In this document: one piece after another, positions 59,099 through 64,000 of the stretch
How the letters are laid out: every line of letters begins with the position of its first letter
Numbering within the stretch: position 1 is the first letter of the stretch
Assembly: GCF_902859935.1 (NCBI RefSeq)
Contig: NZ_CADIKI010000001.1
Coordinates: forward strand, 496,001-560,000
Direction: 5' to 3'
DNA: 64,000 bases
DNA from: Paraburkholderia fynbosensis
GTDB lineage: Bacteria > Pseudomonadota > Gammaproteobacteria > Burkholderiales > Burkholderiaceae
Notes under the pieces: generated by a model
Databases searched by the model: none
Seen by the model: the letters and a program-made list of their open reading frames with translations, nothing else
What the model was told of the DNA's origin: nothing
Position numbers and translations under genes: made by a program

Positions 59099-59153
59099 GC
59101 TTCAGGCAACCGGTCAGTCAGGTGCTGACCGGGTTGCCCACTGAAGTGCGCAT

Positions 59154-60275
59154 TCAGCGATTGGCCGGCACCGCCGCCATCCCGTCCAGCAGTGCTTGAT
59201 GAAACGCCTGCGGATCCTGCATCTGCGGCGCGTGCCCCAACTCCGCGAACTCGACCAGCGTCGCATGCGGGATCACCTTCGCCGCCGCCTTGCCCAGTTC
59301 CGGGTAATGGCCGAGCTGCGCACGCACCGCGGGCGGCGCCGCATCCTTGCCGATCGCGGTGGTGTCCTTCTGCCCGATCAGCAACAGCGTCGGCATGCTC
59401 AACTGCCCCAATTCATACACGACCGGCTGCGTGTAAATCATGTCGTACAGCAACGCGGAATTCCACGCGACGATCTGCTTGCCCGGCCCGCGGTACATCC
59501 CCGCCAGCATCTGCACCCAGGGTTCGTAGTTCGTACGCCACTGGCCCGCGTAATAGGTGGCCTGCTCGTAGCGGCGGATGCCGTCGGCGCTCGTCTTCAG
59601 TTCGCGCTCATACCACTCGTCCACCGACAGCGACGGCACGCCTTTCGCCTTCCAGTCTTCGAGACCGATCGGGTTCACCAGCACCAGTTGCTGCGTTTCG
59701 CGCGGATACATCAGCGCATAGCGGATCGCCAGCATGCCGCCGGTCGAATGACCGATCATCGTCACGTCGCTCACGCCCAGCGATTCCAGCAGCGCATGCG
59801 TGTTGCGCGCGAGCTGCTGAAAGCTGTACTGATAGTGCTCGGGCTTGCTCGATTTGCAGAAGCCGATCTGGTCCGGCGCGATCACGCGATAGCCGGCATC
59901 GCTCAGCCGATGAATGGTCGCGTCCCACGTCGCTGCGCAGAAGTTCTTGCCATGCAGCAACACCGCCGTGCGGCCGTTCGGCTTGGCGGGTTCGACGTCC
60001 ATGTAGGCCATCTGCAGCGGCACGCCTTGCGACGTGAACTCGAAGCGCTCGACCGGCGCGGGATACGTGAAGCCCTGCAACTCTGGCCCGTACGCCGGAC
60101 CGCCGCTATCGGCAAGGGGCACGGCGGCGGCGCTCGCGGCTGCCGGGCTGGCCTCGCTCGCCGCCGCAGCGGCGGCGTTCTGCGACGTGGCGGCTGAAGC
60201 AGAGGAAACGGCGGATGCAGCAGCCCATGCGCAGACGCTCAACAGGGCAAGCAGTGAATGGCGGCGAAAACTCAT
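59154..60275 (-). CDS. Exported alpha/beta hydrolase
   Basis: 373 residues from the ATG at 60275. The signal peptide and Ala-rich linker extend to about residue 50. The hydrolase core has HGKNFCAATW, APDQIGFCKSSKP, nucleophile GHSTGG and a C-terminal ELGHAPQMQ His. Substrate unknown. It is convergent with the YhbW-like gene and divergent from glgC. Confidence 0.85.
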   Translation of the reverse strand: MSFRRHSLLALLSVCAWAAASAVSSASAATSQNAAAAAASEASPAAASAAAVPLADSGGPAYGPELQGFTYPAPVERFEFTSQGVPLQMAYMDVEPAKPNGRTAVLLHGKNFCAATWDATIHRLSDAGYRVIAPDQIGFCKSSKPEHYQYSFQQLARNTHALLESLGVSDVTMIGHSTGGMLAIRYALMYPRETQQLVLVNPIGLEDWKAKGVPSLSVDEWYERELKTSADGIRRYEQATYYAGQWRTNYEPWVQMLAGMYRGPGKQIVAWNSALLYDMIYTQPVVYELGQLSMPTLLLIGQKDTTAIGKDAAPPAVRAQLGHYPELGKAAAKVIPHATLVEFAELGHAPQMQDPQAFHQALLDGMAAVPANR

Positions 60276-60744
60276 CGGATTTTCTTGCAAAAAAGACGCA
60301 GCACGGAACCGGCAAGGACCGAACGGCGGATCGCCGCCCTTCGATCTCCGGCGTGAGACGGCACGATTCTACGACGCGCCGCCGGACTGTGCCGTCAATC
60401 GCGCAGGCCGCCCGCGGTCGGCCGCTTTGGCATGCATATTGCGGCAGCTCACTTCACGCGCTATGTGCAGTGCCGCACGGATGGGCGCCGTGCAAGAGTC
60501 GATCGTTCGCCAGATGGACGCGCGCGCGGCCTGCGGGCAATTTGCACTCTCGCGCAGGACCAATCGGTGCTAGAACTGACTGACGGGCCCAGCGTCGACG
60601 GAGCGCCTGGCAGCCCGAATCATCAGCGCGGAGCATCGGCGCGAAGCAAGTGACTACACCATCCGGGCATATAACTCAGCAACTATCTTGCAGGCGACCG
60701 GCGTCAGTGCTTTGCACTCACCGCGGTCGACAAAGGAGACAGAC
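60276..60744. other. 469-bp intergenic region before glgC
   Basis: No gene recognised. It contains the divergent promoters of the hydrolase and glgC; an AT-containing patch (CATATAACTCAG near 60668) may hold the glgC -10 box. No riboswitch seen. Confidence 0.4.
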
Positions 60745-62013
60745 ATGGACACGCCGGCGCGGCTCACCGACATTCAGCGCACCACCCTCGCCATCGTCCT
60801 CGCGGGCGGACGGGGCACGCGGCTCGGGCCGCTCACCAGCAAGCGCGTCAAGCCGGCGGTGCACTTCGGCGGCAAATACCGGATCATCGACTTCGCGCTG
60901 TCCAACTGTCTGAACTCGGGCATCCGCCGCATCGCGGTCGTCACGCAGTACAAGGCGCATTCGCTCTTGCGGCACATGCAGCGCGGCTGGAGTTTCCTGC
61001 GCGGCGAATTCGGCGAGTTCATCGACCTGTGGCCCGCGCAGCAACGCGTGGAAGGCGCGCACTGGTATCGCGGCACCGCCGACGCGGTGTTCCAGAACCT
61101 CGACATCATCCGTTCGATCCGGCCGAAATACGTGGTGGTGCTCGCGGGCGACCACATCTACAAGATGGACTACACGCGCATGATCGCCGACCACGCGGAA
61201 AGCGGCGCGGACTGCACGGTCGGCTGCATCGAGGTGCCGCGCATGGACGCGGTCGCGTTCGGTGTGATGGCGGTGGATGAAAACCGGCGCGTGACCGGCT
61301 TCGTCGAAAAGCCCGCCGACCCGCCCGCGATCCCTGGCCGCCCGGATACGGCGCTCGCCAGCATGGGCATCTACGTGTTCAGCGTCGACTACCTGTACAC
61401 GCTGCTCGAAGAGAACATCTCCAGCATCGATACCGATCACGACTTCGGCAAGGACATCCTGCCGCGCGTCGTCACGCAAGGCACGGCGATCGCGCATCCG
61501 TTCAGCATGTCGTGCGTATCGTCGGACCCGAACGTGGAGCCGTACTGGCGCGACGTCGGCACGATCGACGCGTACTGGGCCGCCAACCTCGACCTCGCCT
61601 CGACGATCCCGACACTCGACCTGTATGACCGCAACTGGCCGATCTGGACGTATCAGGAACAGTTGCCGCCCGCGAAGTTCGTACGCGACATGAAGGGGCT
61701 GCAAGGCTCGGGCAACAATCTGCTCGTGTGCGGCGGCTGTGTGATCTCGGGCTCGCAGATTTCGCGCTCGGTACTGTCGTCTAACGTGAAGGTGAGTTCG
61801 TTCTGTAATATCAATGAGGCAGTCTTGTTGCCACAGGTCACGGTTGGCGCGAGCTGCCGGCTGCAGAAGGTGGTGATAGACCGCGGCTGCGCGATACCGG
61901 AAGGCACGGTGATCGGCGAAGATCCGGTGGCCGACGCCGAGCGCTTCTATCGCACCGACGATGGCGTCGTGCTGGTCACGCCCGAAGCGCTGCACCAGAA
62001 GCAGACGGCGTAG
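60745..62013 (+). CDS. glgC: Glucose-1-phosphate adenylyltransferase
   Basis: 422 residues from the ATG at 60745, behind AAAGGAGAC. Nucleotidyltransferase motifs are [35 protein letters not shown] and [16 protein letters not shown] [15 protein letters not shown]. The left-handed helix domain covers the last 130 residues. It makes ADP-glucose for glycogen. glgA follows about 105 bp downstream. Confidence 0.96.
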   Translation: MDTPARLTDIQRTTLAIVLAGGRGTRLGPLTSKRVKPAVHFGGKYRIIDFALSNCLNSGIRRIAVVTQYKAHSLLRHMQRGWSFLRGEFGEFIDLWPAQQRVEGAHWYRGTADAVFQNLDIIRSIRPKYVVVLAGDHIYKMDYTRMIADHAESGADCTVGCIEVPRMDAVAFGVMAVDENRRVTGFVEKPADPPAIPGRPDTALASMGIYVFSVDYLYTLLEENISSIDTDHDFGKDILPRVVTQGTAIAHPFSMSCVSSDPNVEPYWRDVGTIDAYWAANLDLASTIPTLDLYDRNWPIWTYQEQLPPAKFVRDMKGLQGSGNNLLVCGGCVISGSQISRSVLSSNVKVSSFCNINEAVLLPQVTVGASCRLQKVVIDRGCAIPEGTVIGEDPVADAERFYRTDDGVVLVTPEALHQKQTA

Positions 62014-62117
62014 TGACGCGCACGGCGCGCGGCCATGCGCCGACCGTCGCCAGCCTGGCCTTGCTTCTCGCGGCATGACCTGGCGCACAACCCTCACTCA
62101 GGAACGAGACCCGGCCT

Positions 62118-63578
62118 ATGACGATTCGCGCCCTGCACGTCGCAAGCGAGCTGTATCCCCTCCTCAAAACGGGCGGTCTCGCCGACGTCGCGGGCGCGCT
62201 ACCGCCCGCGCTGATCGAGCGCGGCGCCGACGTGCGGGTGCTGCTGCCCGGCTTTCCGACGGTGCTCGCGGGTCTCGCCGACCTGCATCCGATCGCGCAG
62301 CTGGGGCGCCGTTTCGATACGCCGGGCGTGACGCTCGAACGGGGTACGCTGCCGTCGAACGGCCTCGTCGTCTACGTGATTCGCGCCGATACGCTCTACG
62401 ACCGGTCCGGCAACCCGTACCTGGACGACGAACACGTGCCCTACGGCGACAACGCGCAGCGTTTCGCGCTGCTCGGCTGGGTCGCCGCGCAACTGGCGCA
62501 GCAGCTGGACCCGGCGTGGTCGCCGCAGATCGTCCACGCGCACGACTGGCATGCCGGGGTCGCGCCCGCCTATCTGAAAGCCGCCGAGCGCCAGCATGGC
62601 CGCGCGCTCGCGCGCAGCGTGTTCACGGTGCACAACCTCGCGTATCAGGGGGTTTTCCCGGCGCATCAGTTCGGCCAGCTCGCGCTGCCGGACGATTTTT
62701 TCAACATGTACGGCGTCGAGTTCTACGGGCAGTTGTCGTTTCTGAAGGCGGGGCTCTTCTACAGCGACCGCATCACGACCGTCAGCCCGACCTATGCGCG
62801 CGAAATCCAGACGCTCGCCCAGGGCGGCGGGCTCGACGCATTGCTGCGCCATCGCTCGCACGATCTGAGCGGCATTCTCAATGGCGTGGACTACGCAGTC
62901 TGGAACCCCGCCGACGATGCGCTGCTCGACACCCACTACAGCGCCACGCGCCTCGCCGGCAAACTCGCGTGCAAGGAGGCCTTGCAAAAGCGCTTCGGCC
63001 TCGCGCAGAAAAGCGATGCGCTGCTGTTCGGCGTGGTGAGCCGTCTGACCGAACAGAAGGGCCTCGATCTGCTGCTCGGCGCGGTGCCCGAGATCGTCAA
63101 GCGCGGTGGGCAGCTGGTGGTGTTCGGCACCGGCGACCCGGCGCTGGAGAACGGCCTGAAGCGGGTCGCGCAGGCGCATCCGGAGTCGGTCGCCGTGGAA
63201 CTCGGTTTTGACGAAGCGCTCGCGCATACGATCGTCGCGGGCAGCGACGTGATCGCCGTGCCGTCGCGTTTCGAGCCGTGCGGGCTCACGCAGCTCTATG
63301 CGCTCGCGTATGGCTCGCTGCCGCTCGTGCATTGCGTCGGCGGCCTCGCGGATACGGTGGCGGACGCGTCGCTCGAAAATCTCGCCGACGATCTCGCCAC
63401 CGGCTTCGTGTTCGAACGCTTCGAGCCGAAGGGGCTCGCCGCCGCGATTCGCCGCGCGTTCGCGCTGTACGGCCGACGCACCGAATGGAAGGCGGCGCAG
63501 CGGCGCGCGATGCGGCAGGACTTCGGCTGGGGGGCGTCGGCCGAGCGGTATCTGGCGCTGTATCGGGAACTGGTTTGA
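62118..63578 (+). CDS. glgA: Glycogen synthase (ADP-glucose)
   Basis: 486 residues of the GT5 family. KTGGLADV (K17 region) binds ADP-glucose, with HDWHAGVAPAYLKA and C-terminal PSRFEPCGLTQLYALAYGSL and GGLADTV motifs. It elongates alpha-1,4 glucan from ADP-glucose supplied by GlgC. Confidence 0.96.
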   Translation: MTIRALHVASELYPLLKTGGLADVAGALPPALIERGADVRVLLPGFPTVLAGLADLHPIAQLGRRFDTPGVTLERGTLPSNGLVVYVIRADTLYDRSGNPYLDDEHVPYGDNAQRFALLGWVAAQLAQQLDPAWSPQIVHAHDWHAGVAPAYLKAAERQHGRALARSVFTVHNLAYQGVFPAHQFGQLALPDDFFNMYGVEFYGQLSFLKAGLFYSDRITTVSPTYAREIQTLAQGGGLDALLRHRSHDLSGILNGVDYAVWNPADDALLDTHYSATRLAGKLACKEALQKRFGLAQKSDALLFGVVSRLTEQKGLDLLLGAVPEIVKRGGQLVVFGTGDPALENGLKRVAQAHPESVAVELGFDEALAHTIVAGSDVIAVPSRFEPCGLTQLYALAYGSLPLVHCVGGLADTVADASLENLADDLATGFVFERFEPKGLAAAIRRAFALYGRRTEWKAAQRRAMRQDFGWGASAERYLALYRELV

Positions 63579-63924
63579 TCTGCCTTGATCTGGCGAGGGG
63601 TCGGGGCAGCGGCTGACAGATGCCGAGCGTTTGCCCCGTTTATTCAACTTGCCCCGCACTGCCGCATCCCCGTTCGCCCCTCCCCACGCGTCCCAAGCCG
63701 TTGCCCCGCCATTCTGATGGTTCGACGCAACAACACGGGGACGGATCGACTCGCGCGCGGCAAACTCATGTATTGTTTCCTGACAGTGCAGACTGCGCAT
63801 TTTTCTTGCACCATCTAAAGCAGTCCTGCCGCACGCGGCGACCGGCCAACCTCGGTCACGCCGGTGCGGCGCATCGTTCCAGAGACCCTCGAAACGCGCA
63901 ACACCGCTTGCGCGCGGCCATATC
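63579..63924. other. Intergenic region between glgA and pdxY
   Basis: 346 bp with no gene or convincing hairpin recognised. It should carry the promoter of pdxY. Confidence 0.4.
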
Positions 63925-64000
63925 ATGACGAAAAACGTTCTGAGCATCCAGTCACATGTCGTCTTCGGGCACACCGGCAACAGCGCGGCCGTGTTTCCGA
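63925..64000 (+). CDS. pdxY: Pyridoxal kinase PdxY (N-terminus, cut by window edge)
   Basis: The frame [20 protein letters not shown] matches the start of PdxY, whose usual opening is MKNILAIQSHVVYGHAGNSA. Only 25 residues are present before the edge. The product would phosphorylate pyridoxal in the salvage of vitamin B6. Confidence 0.85.
   Translation, partial: MTKNVLSIQSHVVFGHTGNSAAVFP

Noticed and set aside
62199..63980. Long minus-strand open frame across glgA
   Set aside because: It is antisense to a clear glycogen synthase, Arg/His-rich and without domains. Such shadows are common in high-GC DNA.
1..64000. CRISPR arrays, tRNA and rRNA genes
   Set aside because: No regularly spaced repeats, tRNA-like cloverleaf or rRNA segments were recognised on reading; absence was not proven by a search.

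Overview
The window is a high-GC beta-proteobacterial chromosome segment. It most resembles Burkholderia sensu lato, probably Paraburkholderia. The evidence is the two-subunit arginine succinyltransferase (AruF/AruG) pathway with an AraC-type ArgR, MdtABC-type RND genes, a phasin, FUSC and MscS-family proteins typical of that group, and strongly GC-biased third codon positions. The species is inferred from gene content only.

Layout. 1-15.3 kb is ordinary chromosome: the 5' end of recC, a FUSC transporter, an Lrp regulator divergent from a thiol-dioxygenase-like cupin, a large MscS-family channel, an Rrf2 regulator with an NAD(P)-binding oxidoreductase (YwnA/YwnB-like pair), a lipoprotein, a DJ-1/PfpI protein, a histidine kinase, an ammonium transporter behind a sigma-54-like promoter, and a fluoride riboswitch in front of crcB. 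15.3-19.4 kb is a degraded, gene-poor stretch: a histidine-kinase fragment, a phasin followed by three small ORFs, a frameshifted small membrane protein, a dead IS5-family transposase and a minus-strand hairpin/terminator that may end a small RNA.

19.4-28.6 kb holds an IclR regulator and an mdtABC-type RND efflux operon with no outer-membrane factor beside it. 28.7-36.6 kb contains a small membrane protein, a periplasmic peroxiredoxin, and four signalling genes (EAL-HDOD, PAS-GGDEF-EAL, HDOD-GAF-like, EAL-HDOD). 36.9-49.4 kb contains acetoacetate decarboxylase, a polar amino acid binding protein, the full arginine succinyltransferase operon (astC-aruF-aruG-astD-astB-astE), argR, and the HisP/M/Q-like transporter. 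Uptake, regulation and degradation of arginine/ornithine are therefore contiguous.

49.7-57.8 kb contains a patatin-like protein, a BamE-fold lipoprotein, an orphan sulfonate-type binding protein, a decayed LysR gene, and a four-gene set of multi-rhodanese protein, thiol dioxygenase, class II aldolase and SsuD/SfnG-like flavin monooxygenase. This looks like an organosulfur pathway of unknown substrate and is the best candidate for an undescribed system here. 58-64 kb holds a second LLM oxidoreductase, an alpha/beta hydrolase, glgC-glgA and the start of pdxY. No tRNA, rRNA, CRISPR array or intact mobile element was seen.
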